Positions 35,424 to 45,137 are shown, numbered from the stretch's first letter. The stretch is 45,545 nt of DNA from Rahnella bonaserana (GCF_019049675.1 NZ_JAFMOW010000043.1:1-45545); one strand, 5' to 3'. The notes: a model not told the origin generated them from the letters alone. Translations and numbers: made by a program.

Positions 35424-35758
35424 GCCCCGCTGACTCCCTGTTTGTAGAAAAAGCGTACTGGCATATGCCAGATAGCAGGAAGCTAACAGAAATAACCTTG
35501 TTGTAAACAGGGTTTAGCGGCAGGGGACAGGCAAAGATGAAAATTGCGAGGCAGGTCTTACTGCAATCTGATAACTCGAACGGGAGTGATTGATAACATG
35601 AATATCTGTGGCTGCCGGGCGAAATCGCCGCCACCCATTGATTTCCCCATAACTTGACCGCATGTTAGAAGTTACGTCATCTTTAAGACGACCCGAATTC
35701 ACGGCGTGGTGCGCCACAGGCGCATCAGCCCCAAACGCTATTACGAAGGACTGGCCCT
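35424..35758. other. divergent region between beta-glucoside operon and prlC
   Basis: This 335-bp region separates the minus-strand operon from plus-strand prlC. It contains the palindrome at 35458-35471 and the prlC leader. E. coli prlC is heat-shock induced, but no sigma-32 promoter could be assigned with confidence. No small gene or transposon end was recognised at the junction. Confidence 0.5.
35458..35471. promoter_or_regulatory. candidate operator of the beta-glucoside operon
   Basis: CTGGCATATGCCAG is a perfect 14-bp palindrome 35 bp upstream of the GH4 gene. GntR/HutC proteins bind such short palindromes as dimers, so it is a natural candidate site for the regulator at 30947-31675. 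Confidence 0.5.
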
Positions 35759-37819
35759 ATGACTGAACAGCAAAACGCGACGAATCCGCTCTTAAAACCG
35801 TTCTCCCTGCCACCTTTCTCTGCGATCAAGCCTGAACATATTGTCCCTGCGATGAAATCCGCTATCGAAGAAAGCCGGCAGACGATTGAACGCGTCGTCG
35901 CGCAGGGTGCGCCTTATACCTGGGAAAATCTGTGTCAGCCGCTGGCTGAAAGTGACGATCGCCTGAGCCGTATCTGGTCACCGATCGGGCATCTCAATGC
36001 AGTAAAAAACAGCCCGGAACTGCGTGAGGCTTACGAGCAATGCCTGCCAATTCTGTCTGAATTTAGCACCTGGACCGGGCAGCATGCCGGTTTATATCAG
36101 GCGTATCGCGATTTAAAAGACAGTGAACATTTCAGCACGCTGTCCGTGGCTCAGAAAAAAGCCATTGATAACGCGTTGCGTGATTTCGAGTTATCCGGCA
36201 TTGGTTTGCCGATGGACAAACAAAAGCGCTATGGCGAAATTTCCGCGCGTCTGTCTGAGCTGGGTTCGACCTACAGCAACAACGTGCTCGATGCCACCAT
36301 GGGCTGGAGTAAGCTCATCACTGATGAGAATGACCTCAAAGGTCTGCCGGAAAGCGCACTGGCCGCAGCGAAAGCACTGGCCGAATCGAAAGAGCAGGAA
36401 GGCTGGTTGTTAACGCTGGATATCCCGAGCTATCTGCCGGTGATCACCTACTGCGAAAACCGTGAACTGCGCGAAGAAATGTACCGCGCGTTTGCGACCC
36501 GTGCGTCCGATCAGGGCCCGAATGCCGGTAAGTGGGACAACAGCGAAGTGATGGCTGAAGAGCTGGCGCTGCGTCACGAACTGGCTCAGCTGTTAGGTTT
36601 TGATTCCTTCGCCGATATGTCGCTCGCCACCAAAATGGCCGAAAGCCCGAAACAGGTGATCGACTTCCTGAGCGGTCTGGCAAAACGTGCGCGTCCGCAG
36701 GGCGAGCAGGAACTGGCGCAGCTGCGTGCCTTCGCCAAAGAACATTTCGGCGTGGATGAAATGGAAGCCTGGGATTTGCCGTTCTACGGCGAAAAACAGA
36801 AACAGCATCTTTTCTCCATCAACGATGAGCAGTTACGCCCGTATTTCCCTGAACAGCGCGCGCTGGAAGGGCTGTTCGAAGTGGTGAAACGTATTTACGG
36901 CATCACTGCCAAAGAACGTAAAGACGTGGAAACCTGGCACAAAGACGTGCGTTTCTTCGACCTGTTTGATGAAACCGGTGATCTGCGCGGCAGCTTCTAT
37001 CTCGACCTGTATGCCCGCGAGCACAAACGGGGTGGCGCATGGATGAATGACTGCGTCGGCAGCATGCGTAAAGCCGACGGCGAACTGCAAAAACCGGTGG
37101 CGTATCTGACCTGTAACTTCAACGGTCCGGTGGGCAACAAACCGGCGCTGTTCACGCATAACGAAGTCACCACGCTGTTCCATGAGTTCGGTCACGGCCT
37201 GCATCATATGCTGACCCGCATCGACACGCCGGGAGTGGCGGGTATTGCTGGTGTGCCGTGGGATGCCGTCGAACTGCCGAGTCAGTTTATGGAAAACTGG
37301 TGCTGGGAGCCGGACGCACTGGCGTTTATCTCCGGTCATTTCGAAACCGGCGAGCCGTTGCCGAAAGAAATGCTGGATAAAATGCTGGCGGCGAAGAACT
37401 ATCAGGCGGCGCTGTTTATCCTGCGTCAGCTGGAGTTCGGGCTGTTCGATTTCCGTATGCATGCGGAATATGATCCGGCCAAAGGCGCGCAAATTCTGCA
37501 AACGCTGGCAGAAATCAAGAAACAGGTCGCCGTGGTGCCGTCACCGTCATGGGGACGCTTCCCGCACGCCTTCAGTCATATCTTTGCAGGCGGTTATGCG
37601 GCGGGTTACTACAGCTATCTGTGGGCGGAAGTGCTGTCTGCCGATGCCTATTCCCGCTTCGAAGAAGAAGGGATTTTCAACCGCGAAACCGGTCAGTCGT
37701 TCCTGGATAATATTCTGTCGCGTGGCGGTTCTGAAGAGCCGATGGAGCTGTTCAAACGCTTCCGCGGGCGTGAGCCGCAGCTGGATGCTATGCTGCGCCA
37801 CTACGGAATCAAAGGATAA
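35759..37819 (+). CDS. prlC: oligopeptidase A
   Basis: A 686-aa cytoplasmic zinc endopeptidase (M3 family) that degrades signal peptides and other oligopeptides; E. coli PrlC/OpdA has 680 residues. The zinc site HEFGH is at 475-479 (catalytic Glu476) and the third ligand is Glu505 in WDAVELPSQF. No signal peptide is present, in contrast to the Dcp homologue at 8645. GAAGGA lies upstream of the ATG. The stop is 9 bp before rsmJ, so the two genes form an operon, as in E. coli. Confidence 0.96.
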   Translation: MTEQQNATNPLLKPFSLPPFSAIKPEHIVPAMKSAIEESRQTIERVVAQGAPYTWENLCQPLAESDDRLSRIWSPIGHLNAVKNSPELREAYEQCLPILSEFSTWTGQHAGLYQAYRDLKDSEHFSTLSVAQKKAIDNALRDFELSGIGLPMDKQKRYGEISARLSELGSTYSNNVLDATMGWSKLITDENDLKGLPESALAAAKALAESKEQEGWLLTLDIPSYLPVITYCENRELREEMYRAFATRASDQGPNAGKWDNSEVMAEELALRHELAQLLGFDSFADMSLATKMAESPKQVIDFLSGLAKRARPQGEQELAQLRAFAKEHFGVDEMEAWDLPFYGEKQKQHLFSINDEQLRPYFPEQRALEGLFEVVKRIYGITAKERKDVETWHKDVRFFDLFDETGDLRGSFYLDLYAREHKRGGAWMNDCVGSMRKADGELQKPVAYLTCNFNGPVGNKPALFTHNEVTTLFHEFGHGLHHMLTRIDTPGVAGIAGVPWDAVELPSQFMENWCWEPDALAFISGHFETGEPLPKEMLDKMLAAKNYQAALFILRQLEFGLFDFRMHAEYDPAKGAQILQTLAEIKKQVAVVPSPSWGRFPHAFSHIFAGGYAAGYYSYLWAEVLSADAYSRFEEEGIFNRETGQSFLDNILSRGGSEEPMELFKRFRGREPQLDAMLRHYGIKG

Positions 37820-37828
37820 CCTCTGCCT

Positions 37829-38575
37829 GTGAGTGTGTGTTTACTGTGTGAAGAAGGCGCCGATGAAGGCGCCTTATCTGTTCTGGCGCAGCGCTGGGAT
37901 CTGACATCTGATCCGGATGCCATTATGGCGCTGGTGCTGACGCCTGAACGTCTGGAATTACGCAAACGCGACGAGCCCAAACTCGGCGCGATTTATGTCG
38001 ATTTCGTCGGCGGCACGATGGCGCACCGTCGCAAATTCGGCGGCGGACGTGGCGAAGCGGTAGCGAAAGCCGTCGGTATCAAAGGCAGCTATCTGCCGGA
38101 TGTGGTCGATGCAACCGCAGGACTGGGACGCGATGCGTTTGTGCTGGCCTCTCTGGGCTGCAAGGTGCGGATGCTGGAGCGCAATCCGGTGGTCGCGGCA
38201 CTGCTTGATGACGGGCTGGCGCGCGGTTATCGTGATGCGGAAATCGGTCCGTGGCTGCGCGAACGTATGACGCTGCTGCACGCTTCAAGTCTGACGGCGC
38301 TTGCAGAGCTTTCGCCGAAGCCGGAAGTGGTGTATCTCGACCCGATGTATCCGCACAAACAGAAAAGTGCGCTGGTGAAGAAAGAGATGCGGGTGTTTCA
38401 GGGACTGGTTGGCCCGGATGAAGATGCCGACGGCCTGCTGGAACCGGCGCGCCGCTTAGCGACAAAACGCATTGTGGTGAAACGCCCGGACTACGCCCCG
38501 CCAATGGCTGATATCGCCGCACAGGCCGCGGTGGTCACCAAAAGCCACCGGTTTGATATCTATACGCCGTTGTAG
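37829..38575 (+). CDS. rsmJ: 16S rRNA (guanine(1516)-N2)-methyltransferase RsmJ
   Basis: A 248-aa SAM-dependent enzyme that methylates G1516 of 16S rRNA; E. coli RsmJ (YhiQ) has 250 residues. The SAM-binding motif is [19 protein letters not shown], and the catalytic region reads [21 protein letters not shown]. The gene starts with GTG (37829), 9 bp after prlC. A strong terminator follows at 38616-38651. Confidence 0.96.
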   Translation: MSVCLLCEEGADEGALSVLAQRWDLTSDPDAIMALVLTPERLELRKRDEPKLGAIYVDFVGGTMAHRRKFGGGRGEAVAKAVGIKGSYLPDVVDATAGLGRDAFVLASLGCKVRMLERNPVVAALLDDGLARGYRDAEIGPWLRERMTLLHASSLTALAELSPKPEVVYLDPMYPHKQKSALVKKEMRVFQGLVGPDEDADGLLEPARRLATKRIVVKRPDYAPPMADIAAQAAVVTKSHRFDIYTPL

Positions 38576-38615
38576 AAAGCCGCCGTTGTTGTCACGCTTC
38601 CCTAAATAATCATAA

Positions 38616-38651
38616 AAAAATGCCCGCCGGTTTTCGCCTGCGGGCATTTTT
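38616..38651. terminator. bidirectional terminator between rsmJ and uspA
   Basis: AAAAATGCCCGC pairs with GCGGGCATTTTT around a 12-base loop. It sits between the converging rsmJ and uspA genes and has A- and T-rich sides. Confidence 0.9.
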
Positions 38652-38678
38652 ATGTCAGCGTTAACGTAACACTGCGTC

Positions 38679-39119
38679 TTACGCTTCTTCTTCCTCATCG
38701 CGCAAAGGCACGATCAGCATGTCGATATGTACGGTGTTGATCAGCTGGCGCGCGGAGGACATCAGTTTGCTCCAGAAATCCTGGTGATGGCCGCACAGCA
38801 CTAAGTCCACGCCGTATTTGTTAATCGCATCGACCAGCACCTGCGCTAAATCACCGCTGCCGCTCAGGGTTTCTGAAATCGGATAACCGGCGTTTTGCGA
38901 CAGTTCGTTCAGCGCGTGGTGCGTCTCTTCGGAAATGCGTTTCTGCATGTCACCCAGATTGACGTCGATAAGACCGGTATACAGGTCAGAATAATTCACA
39001 TCAACGTGGATCAGGGACACCTTGGCGTTATACGGACGCGCCATGGAAACCGCTTTCTCGACTAAAACTTTGCTCTCAGGTGAGAGGTCAACAGCAATCA
39101 ATATGTGTTTGTAAGCCAT
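38679..39119 (-). CDS. uspA: universal stress protein A
   Basis: A 146-aa cytoplasmic stress protein of the Usp family, close to the 144-aa E. coli UspA ([56 protein letters not shown]). UspA of this class forms dimers, lacks the ATP-binding G-2x-G-9x-G motif, and accumulates in growth arrest. The ATG has AAGGAG upstream. A likely promoter lies at 39183-39213. uspB is divergent, as in E. coli. Confidence 0.97.
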   Translation of the reverse strand: MAYKHILIAVDLSPESKVLVEKAVSMARPYNAKVSLIHVDVNYSDLYTGLIDVNLGDMQKRISEETHHALNELSQNAGYPISETLSGSGDLAQVLVDAINKYGVDLVLCGHHQDFWSKLMSSARQLINTVHIDMLIVPLRDEEEEA

Positions 39120-39458
39120 AAGAAAACTCCTTCCATAAGTCGGTTAATAGCAATATCAGCATCATGCAAATGTCATGACTTCAGTATAGCGCCAAAATGG
39201 TCAGAGAAATCAAGCATACAGATCCCATTTCGAAATCCGGGCATCTATAGATACAAATAATATGAACAGTTCGGGATTCGTTTCCTACACTCAATAATGC
39301 AGGCTTCTCCTGTTTTGGCAATCTTCTGTGGTACGAAAAGAGGGCGGGCATAGTTTGCCCGGGGGTGTGAAATTGCGGAAAGGCAGGGCGAAACGTCGGG
39401 TATGCGCCGCTATTTTACCGGTGCATTGCGCGGTGTCAGTTCGCCTTGAGGGGGAATC
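39120..39458. other. divergent uspA/uspB control region
   Basis: A 339-bp intergenic region with promoters for both stress genes. The uspA promoter candidate lies at 39183-39213. For uspB, E. coli uses a sigma-S promoter; no specific -10 could be fixed here. No other gene was seen. Confidence 0.6.
39183..39213 (-). promoter_or_regulatory. probable uspA promoter
   Basis: Read on the minus strand, TATACT (-10) lies 19 bp downstream of TTGATT (-35), about 65-70 bp before the uspA start. The -10 is good and the spacing is long. Stress activation through other factors is known in E. coli. Confidence 0.5.
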
Positions 39459-39794
39459 ATGATCAGTCCCGTTGCGCTGTTTTGGGCTTTATGTTTTGTG
39501 TGTGTGGTGAATATGCTGCGCTATTACTCTTCTTTGCGCGCATTGCTGGTGGTACTGCGGGGGTGCGATCCTTTGCTGTATCAGTATGTCGATGGCGGGG
39601 GATTTTTCACGTCGCACGGTCAGCCCAGCAAGCAGATAAGACTGGTGCGTTATATTTATGCTCAGCGCTATGTTGAACATCACGATCCTGAGTTTATCCG
39701 CCGTTGTGAACGTGTCCGCGGTCAGTTTGTTCTCACAACTGCCCTGGTCGGACTGATCTTGATCAGCATGATAGCGATGCTTATCTGGTATTAG
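39459..39794 (+). CDS. uspB: universal stress protein B
   Basis: A 111-aa inner-membrane protein with hydrophobic segments at both ends (about 5-24 and 90-110), the same length as E. coli UspB. The stretch [20 protein letters not shown] is nearly invariant. In E. coli it is sigma-S dependent and needed for ethanol resistance in stationary phase. GAGGGGGAA precedes the ATG. It converges on pitA with a terminator in between. Confidence 0.96.
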   Translation: MISPVALFWALCFVCVVNMLRYYSSLRALLVVLRGCDPLLYQYVDGGGFFTSHGQPSKQIRLVRYIYAQRYVEHHDPEFIRRCERVRGQFVLTTALVGLILISMIAMLIWY

Positions 39795-39834
39795 AAACTG
39801 AAAAACGTGAGGGAGGATGTGTGAGAAAGGAAAC

Positions 39835-39872
39835 AAAAAAGGCGACCGCTGCTGAGCAGGGTCGCCTTTTTA
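39835..39872. terminator. bidirectional terminator between uspB and pitA
   Basis: GGCGACC (39841-39847) pairs with GGTCGCC (39860-39866), flanked by A6 on the left and T5 on the right. Confidence 0.85.
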
Positions 39873-39890
39873 ATGCCGTTCAGAAAGTGA

Positions 39891-41396
39891 TCAGATCAGC
39901 TTCAGAGCAAGCCAGTACAGCACGCCGGAAAGAACAATCGACACCGGCAGGGTTAAGATCCACGCCATTGCAATGTTCTTCACAGTCTTCGACTGCACAC
40001 CGCCGCCATCCACAATCATGGTCCCTGCAACCGCAGAAGACAGCACGTGCGTGGTGGAAACCGGCATACCTGTGTAGCTGGCAACGCCGATAGAAACGGC
40101 CGCGGTCAGCTGTGCAGACAAGCCTTGTGCGTACGTCATGCCTTTCTTACCAATCTTCTCACCGATGGTTGTCGCCACGCGTTTCCAGCCAATCATGGTA
40201 CCCAGTGCCAGCGCCAGAGCGACGGCAATGATGATCCAGATTGGTGCGTATTCAACGGTTTGCAGAATGTCTGTTTTCAGCTCGCCGAGGAAACGTTTAT
40301 CCGCAGGAGAGGTTTCCGGCAGCTTGGCCACTTTATCGGCAGTATCAGAAACACACATCAGCAGGCGACGCATATGGCTGCGTTCTTCCGGTGCCAGGTC
40401 GCTGTAAGACTGAAGATTAGTCAGCAGTGTTTGCGCGCGACCAATAGCGTCAAGTGCGTGGCTGCTGTCGCAGTGGAACACTTCAGGCTCGTCGGTCGGT
40501 GCGATATTGACGTCCGGTGCAGGCACGATTGGTGTCTGTGCAACCACGTGCGGCACGGCATCAACATGTTGCTGATAATACTGGCCGAGGTGGGTAACGG
40601 CGTCGCGGGTACGGGTAATGTCGTAACCGGTCGCGTTCATATTCACCACAAAACCCGCTGGCGCCACACCAATCAGCACCAGCATGATCAGGCCGATACC
40701 CTTCTGCCCATCGTTAGCGCCGTGAGAGAAACTCACGCCGATAGCCGAGAGAATCAGACCGGTACGTGTCCAGAATGGCGGCTTTTTCTTGCCGTCTTTC
40801 TTCTCACGTTCCGCCGGTGTCAGGTGGATACGGGCATGTTTCTTATTGCCACTCCAGTAACGGCGCAGCAGGAAAATCATGGTACCGGCGATAATCATCC
40901 CGACCAGCGGGGAGATAATCAGCGAAGCAAAAATACCAATCATTTTAGGGATGTTTAACGCATCGACCACGGAAGTGTGAGTCATTAATGCATTGGTCAG
41001 CCCTACGCCAATGATGGCGCCGATAAGGGTGTGGGAGCTGGACGCCGGCAAACCAAAATACCAGGTGCCGAGGTTCCAGATGATCGCCGCCAGTAACATA
41101 GAGAACACCATGGCAAGACCATGTGCCGAACCTACATTGAGCAGAAGATCGGTTGGGAGTAAATGGACGATGGCATAGGCCACGCTCAAACCACCCAGCA
41201 GAACGCCAAAGAAGTTAAATACCCCTGCCATCACGACCGCTAATTGCGAACGCATTGCCCGGGTATAGATGACGGTTGCTACTGCGTTGGCCGTATCATG
41301 GAAGCCATTAATCGCTTCATAGAACAGAACAAACAGTAACGCGAGAATCAATAACGAACCGGTATGAATATCCAACCCGGCAAATAGATGCAGCAT
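39891..41396 (-). CDS. pitA: low-affinity inorganic phosphate transporter PitA
   Basis: A 501-aa inner-membrane proton symporter for metal-phosphate, E. coli length 499. Both PHO4-family signature repeats are present ([18 protein letters not shown] near residue 31, and [10 protein letters not shown] in the middle), with about ten membrane helices split by a long hydrophilic loop. The loop between about residues 280 and 370 is the least conserved part compared with E. coli. The ATG at 41396 fits the family start MLHLFAGLD although no strong Shine-Dalgarno sequence is visible. Confidence 0.97.
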   Translation of the reverse strand: MLHLFAGLDIHTGSLLILALLFVLFYEAINGFHDTANAVATVIYTRAMRSQLAVVMAGVFNFFGVLLGGLSVAYAIVHLLPTDLLLNVGSAHGLAMVFSMLLAAIIWNLGTWYFGLPASSSHTLIGAIIGVGLTNALMTHTSVVDALNIPKMIGIFASLIISPLVGMIIAGTMIFLLRRYWSGNKKHARIHLTPAEREKKDGKKKPPFWTRTGLILSAIGVSFSHGANDGQKGIGLIMLVLIGVAPAGFVVNMNATGYDITRTRDAVTHLGQYYQQHVDAVPHVVAQTPIVPAPDVNIAPTDEPEVFHCDSSHALDAIGRAQTLLTNLQSYSDLAPEERSHMRRLLMCVSDTADKVAKLPETSPADKRFLGELKTDILQTVEYAPIWIIIAVALALALGTMIGWKRVATTIGEKIGKKGMTYAQGLSAQLTAAVSIGVASYTGMPVSTTHVLSSAVAGTMIVDGGGVQSKTVKNIAMAWILTLPVSIVLSGVLYWLALKLI

Positions 41397-41716
41397 AATT
41401 GTTACGCCAGTTAGTGGTCATGAACGCCGCGCATTATCTGCGAGAACAGGGTGAGGGGAAAAGGAAAATATGACATTTTTTTGACTAAAAACAGTTCAAT
41501 AATCGCGTCTGTTTCAATTAAATTTTTATTTATCAAAATCTTATTCCTCCTTTGATGTCTGAAACATTTACTTACGACGTTCAGAAAGCAAGCTGTCTGA
41601 CTGGTTTAAGACGCGTCTGTCCCTTACAATTCGCGCCACTCAGGGGGCGGAACGCCCGCTCAGAAGGGGAAACCCTATCTAAAACGTAGTCGAATATTCA
41701 TAAAGAGAGGCCAAAA
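41397..41716. other. divergent region between pitA and yhiN
   Basis: This 320-bp region holds the promoters of the two divergent genes. A TACAAT -10-like element for yhiN lies at 41625-41630 and a small GGGCG/CGCCC stem at 41645-41657. No gene was recognised. Confidence 0.45.
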
Positions 41717-42931
41717 GTGGAACAGGTTGATGTGGTCGTCATTGGTGCAGGTGCTGCAGGCATGTTCTGTGCGGCACAGGCCGGACAGGGTGGCTGCCGG
41801 GTTCTGCTGCTGGATAATGGCAAAAAAACCGGACGTAAAATTTTGATGTCGGGAGGCGGACGCTGCAACTTCACGAACCTTTACGCCGAGCCGGCGGCTT
41901 ATCTTTCTGAAAATCCGCATTTCTGTAAATCCGCACTGGCGCGTTACTCCCAGTGGGATTTCATCGATATGGTCAACCGTTACAACATCGCCTGGCATGA
42001 GAAAACTCTCGGCCAGCTTTTTTGTGATGATTCCGCGCAGCAGATAGTGGCAATGCTCGATAAAGAGTGCGAAGCGGGGAACGTTGGTGTGCGTCTGAGA
42101 AGTGAAATCACCGACGTTCAGAAAACGGAAGAAGGCTTTATTATCAACGTGAATGGCTCAACTGTGAGTACTCACTCACTTGTCGTGGCCAGCGGCGGAC
42201 TTTCCATGCCGGGACTTGGCGCTTCGCCGTTTGGTTACCGTCTGGCGGAGCAGTTTGGCCTTAAAGTGTTGCCAACCCGCGCCGGTCTGGTGCCGTTTAC
42301 CCTGCACAAGCCGCTGCTTGAACATTTACAGACGCTTTCCGGCGTCTCTGTGCCTGCGGTGCTGACCGCCGAAGACGGGACGGTGTTCCGGGAAAGCATT
42401 CTGTTTACCCACCGTGGTCTTTCGGGGCCGGCTGTTTTACAGCTTTCAAGCTACTGGCAGCCTGGCGAGTTTGTAAGTGTTAACTTACTTCCTGATGTCG
42501 ATCTGGCGGCGTTTCTCAATACACAGCGGAACGAGCACCCGAACCAGAGCCTGAAAAATACGCTGGCAATGCAACTGCCGAAGCGTCTGGTCGAATGTTT
42601 GCAAACTCTGGGACAACTGCCGGATGTGACGCTCAGGCAGCTGAACGTGCCGCAACAGGCCGCACTGGTTGAGCAACTGCAAAACTGGCAGGTGCAGCCG
42701 AATGGCACCGAAGGTTATCGCACGGCAGAAGTCACACTCGGCGGTGTCGATACCAAAGAGTTGTCGTCTAAAACGATGGCGGCAGCGAAAGTTCCCGGTT
42801 TGTATTTCATCGGTGAAGTGGTGGATGTTACCGGCTGGCTCGGCGGCTACAATTTCCAGTGGGCCTGGAGTTCCGCCTGGGCGTGTGCGCAGGATTTGGT
42901 GGCGCGGTCGTTCGCAGTGAATCAGTCCTAA
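41717..42931 (+). CDS. yhiN: HI0933-family FAD flavoprotein YhiN
   Basis: A 404-aa putative flavoprotein (E. coli YhiN about 400 aa). It has the dinucleotide-binding motif GAGAAG (10-15), the family signature GRKILMSGGGRCNFTN (about 39-54), and the C-terminal GEVVDVTGWLGGYNFQWAWS. Members of this family include the BaiN-type reductases; the function of YhiN is not established. The GTG at 41717 is preceded by AGAGAGG and gives the conserved N-terminus. The pitA-yhiN adjacency is as in E. coli. Confidence 0.93.
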   Translation: MEQVDVVVIGAGAAGMFCAAQAGQGGCRVLLLDNGKKTGRKILMSGGGRCNFTNLYAEPAAYLSENPHFCKSALARYSQWDFIDMVNRYNIAWHEKTLGQLFCDDSAQQIVAMLDKECEAGNVGVRLRSEITDVQKTEEGFIINVNGSTVSTHSLVVASGGLSMPGLGASPFGYRLAEQFGLKVLPTRAGLVPFTLHKPLLEHLQTLSGVSVPAVLTAEDGTVFRESILFTHRGLSGPAVLQLSSYWQPGEFVSVNLLPDVDLAAFLNTQRNEHPNQSLKNTLAMQLPKRLVECLQTLGQLPDVTLRQLNVPQQAALVEQLQNWQVQPNGTEGYRTAEVTLGGVDTKELSSKTMAAAKVPGLYFIGEVVDVTGWLGGYNFQWAWSSAWACAQDLVARSFAVNQS

Positions 42932-42981
42932 ATGGATATCTGAGCAGCGGGAGAGTTTTCCAACTGCTCATCATTTTTCGT

Positions 42982-43473
42982 CTAAAAGTATTTGTTAACG
43001 CCAAAATCAATTTTCATTTTTAATGATACTAAATGAGTCAGTTTGTTGGGGATGACGATTTCTATCCCTCCTTCATCATCGTGTGGCCCCTGGTAACAAA
43101 ATCCCAACTCCCCTAATGCATCCATTAACGGTTTGTTTTGTTTCCTGACGGCGTCCTTAAGGTGGTCCGGGAGAGCCTCTGTTACCATTTCTGCTTTTGC
43201 CATGCCTGGGATCTGTGAGTTAGCCAGCTCCGGACCTGTACATATAATAATGTCCAGATCCTGCAATAAGGTGACAGCATGTCTGTACGGATGCTGGTAA
43301 TCATCTTTATATCCATCCGCGACATCCTCTGTAGTACCGATATAAAAACCGGCCCAGGGTTTAGTCACGTCAATTGGTGTACGCCAAGTGCATTTATAAT
43401 CGAAGTTTTGATAGTTAGATACTTTAAAACCGATGTGGCCTTTTTTGAGAATGCTTCTTTCAATTGTAATCAT
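42982..43473 (-). CDS. uncharacterised 163-aa protein, possibly toxin-like
   Basis: Not recognised with confidence. The 163-aa protein is soluble, with no signal peptide or membrane segment. A notable order of motifs is CTWRTPID (28-35), then WAGFYIGTTEDVADGY (40-55), and near the end GGIEIVIPNKL (about 138-148). Arg, then a Thr/Ser-type strand, then an acidic E-x-V-I-P strand is the order seen in some ADP-ribosyltransferase-fold toxins; this is a speculative reading. It sits in an AT-rich accessory segment just outside the conserved pitA-yhiN block, between yhiN (convergent) and a LysR gene. No obvious immunity or antitoxin partner is adjacent. The ATG at 43473 lacks a strong ribosome binding site. 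Confidence 0.6.
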   Translation of the reverse strand: MITIERSILKKGHIGFKVSNYQNFDYKCTWRTPIDVTKPWAGFYIGTTEDVADGYKDDYQHPYRHAVTLLQDLDIIICTGPELANSQIPGMAKAEMVTEALPDHLKDAVRKQNKPLMDALGELGFCYQGPHDDEGGIEIVIPNKLTHLVSLKMKIDFGVNKYF

Positions 43474-43713
43474 ATGATTCTTATAATAAATTAATGGAAG
43501 ATTGAATTCACCTTATCGAAAGTGGAACCTGATTTTAACAAGGAATCTGCCATATAATATCAAAGCTGCATATCAGTAATACCGGAAATAAAATTACATT
43601 TTTATTAAGAAAATTTAATTATCAGCTCTTAACCGATATTAGTAATATACATTTTACGTGTGGCGATCCATTTCTTTGAGTTGTTCGCAGAATAATGCCT
43701 CATCATTTATTCT

Positions 43714-44598
43714 CTAATTCTTCAGCAACTGGATAATCCATTCCAGTCTCTCGTCATTTTTCGCCTTACTGTGAATGTAAGCATAAATATCCAACGTATC
43801 TTCTTCCATCCAGGGTATTTCTACACTGCGCACGCCCAGGTGCACAGGAATGTGCTTTAGCAGGCATGCCGGAAAGAACATGACGGCATCACTTTTCTCA
43901 ATGCAGTAAAGCATATTAATCAGTGAATTAGATCGATAGCGGATATTCCTCTGATGAGACAAGCCGTAAAGCTTCTCAGGAAGGTAGGCGCTGGTTTCGG
44001 CCGAGCTGAGAACGATATGTTCCTCTGCCATCCACTGGTCATCGCTCAATTGATTTTTTATCCTCGGATGTTCTTTCCGGCACAAACCCACGATCCGTGA
44101 CTGGGCAATTTTTGTTGAAATGAACGAATGGTTATGTCTGATGGCTGAGCCAATATCGATGTCGACTTCTCTTGATACCAGCGCGGTGATGCGCTGATCT
44201 TCCAGCATGATACGGTTATTGAAGGTAAAATTTAACTCCAGAGGAAATTTCCTGTTTTTTAATAACTTATCGACCAGATAGTATTCAATCATCGTATTTG
44301 TTCTGATAATAACATTAGGAATTTCAGGAGGGTCATCAACACTCACCATGACAGAGTGTGATATTTCTTCGTCGATATGTTTAAAGGAGGGATAAAGCTG
44401 GTTAGCAAGCGGTGTGGCTTTTAGTCCCTTTATTGATTTGATAAATAAGGGATCATTGTAATAATCCCGAAGTTTATTTAATGCATAGGTCAGCGTGGGC
44501 GATGATATTCCTAATGCTTGCGCGGATTTACTCATGCTTTTGGTTTCATACACCAGCACCAGCGTTTTTATAAGATTATAGTCAAATTTATTGTTCAT
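43714..44598 (-). CDS. LysR-family transcriptional regulator
   Basis: A 294-aa regulator. Its N-terminal winged helix (residues 1-65: NLIKTLVLVYETKSMSKSAQ, then SSPTLTYALNKLRDYYNDPLF) is of the LeuO/NodD-like branch, and the effector domain (about 90-290) is more divergent and less GC-rich in its codons than the core genes. It is divergent from the small gene at 44743 across 144 bp, which may be its target. The gene belongs to the accessory right end of the window. Confidence 0.85.
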   Translation of the reverse strand: MNNKFDYNLIKTLVLVYETKSMSKSAQALGISSPTLTYALNKLRDYYNDPLFIKSIKGLKATPLANQLYPSFKHIDEEISHSVMVSVDDPPEIPNVIIRTNTMIEYYLVDKLLKNRKFPLELNFTFNNRIMLEDQRITALVSREVDIDIGSAIRHNHSFISTKIAQSRIVGLCRKEHPRIKNQLSDDQWMAEEHIVLSSAETSAYLPEKLYGLSHQRNIRYRSNSLINMLYCIEKSDAVMFFPACLLKHIPVHLGVRSVEIPWMEEDTLDIYAYIHSKAKNDERLEWIIQLLKN

Positions 44599-44742
44599 TT
44601 TTCATCCATTCTTATTTTGATCAAGTAGTTAGATTAGGTGATATAAAAAATTCAAAGCACGACTTCGAAAAACTTCTATTGTGTCTGTTTTAAGGAGAAT
44701 GCCTAATAACCCCCGTTACCTAGCTGATGAAAAGAAGGTGTA

Positions 44743-45009
44743 ATGAAAGTCCTGACTGATAAACCGACATTTGAAAAATGGTTCGTAGAAGATTATTTGA
44801 ATATTAACCATAACCCGTTGAATCCTTCGATTCTTACTGATGAAGAACTGGGCGTTGCCATTTCTGAATCTGCTCCAGAGTCATTCCCTTGTCTGGTTTT
44901 TGTGGAGGCTCAGGATATTTTTTCTGGTGGGAATCAGTTGCGGTATGTCTATAAGGACCAGGTAAGGCTAATGCAAGAATTACTGGAAGGGAAAGGATTT
45001 ACTCATTAA
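44743..45009 (+). CDS. uncharacterised 88-aa protein
   Basis: Not recognised. It is an acidic, soluble 88-residue protein (MKVLTDKPTFEKWFVEDYLN at the start) with no membrane segment and one Cys in the middle (SFPCLVFVEAQD). A good ribosome binding site (AGAAGGTG) precedes the ATG, which supports a real gene. It is divergent from the LysR gene and is followed after about 90 bp by a strong terminator. Confidence 0.6.
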   Translation: MKVLTDKPTFEKWFVEDYLNINHNPLNPSILTDEELGVAISESAPESFPCLVFVEAQDIFSGGNQLRYVYKDQVRLMQELLEGKGFTH

Positions 45010-45096
45010 AAGTGGGATAAAATTATTACAAAAGGATAACCAAAATATCCAAAGCGTATAAAAACATTCTAATTATTGATGTGGTGAATGTATTTG

Positions 45097-45137
45097 AATG
45101 CAAAGGGCACTTTATTGTGCCCTTTGCATTCTTTTTG
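45097..45137 (+). terminator. strong rho-independent terminator
   Basis: AATGCAAAGGGCAC and GTGCCCTTTGCATT form a perfect 14-bp stem with a 6-base loop, followed by CTTTTTG. It probably ends the transcript of the 88-aa gene. Confidence 0.9.
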
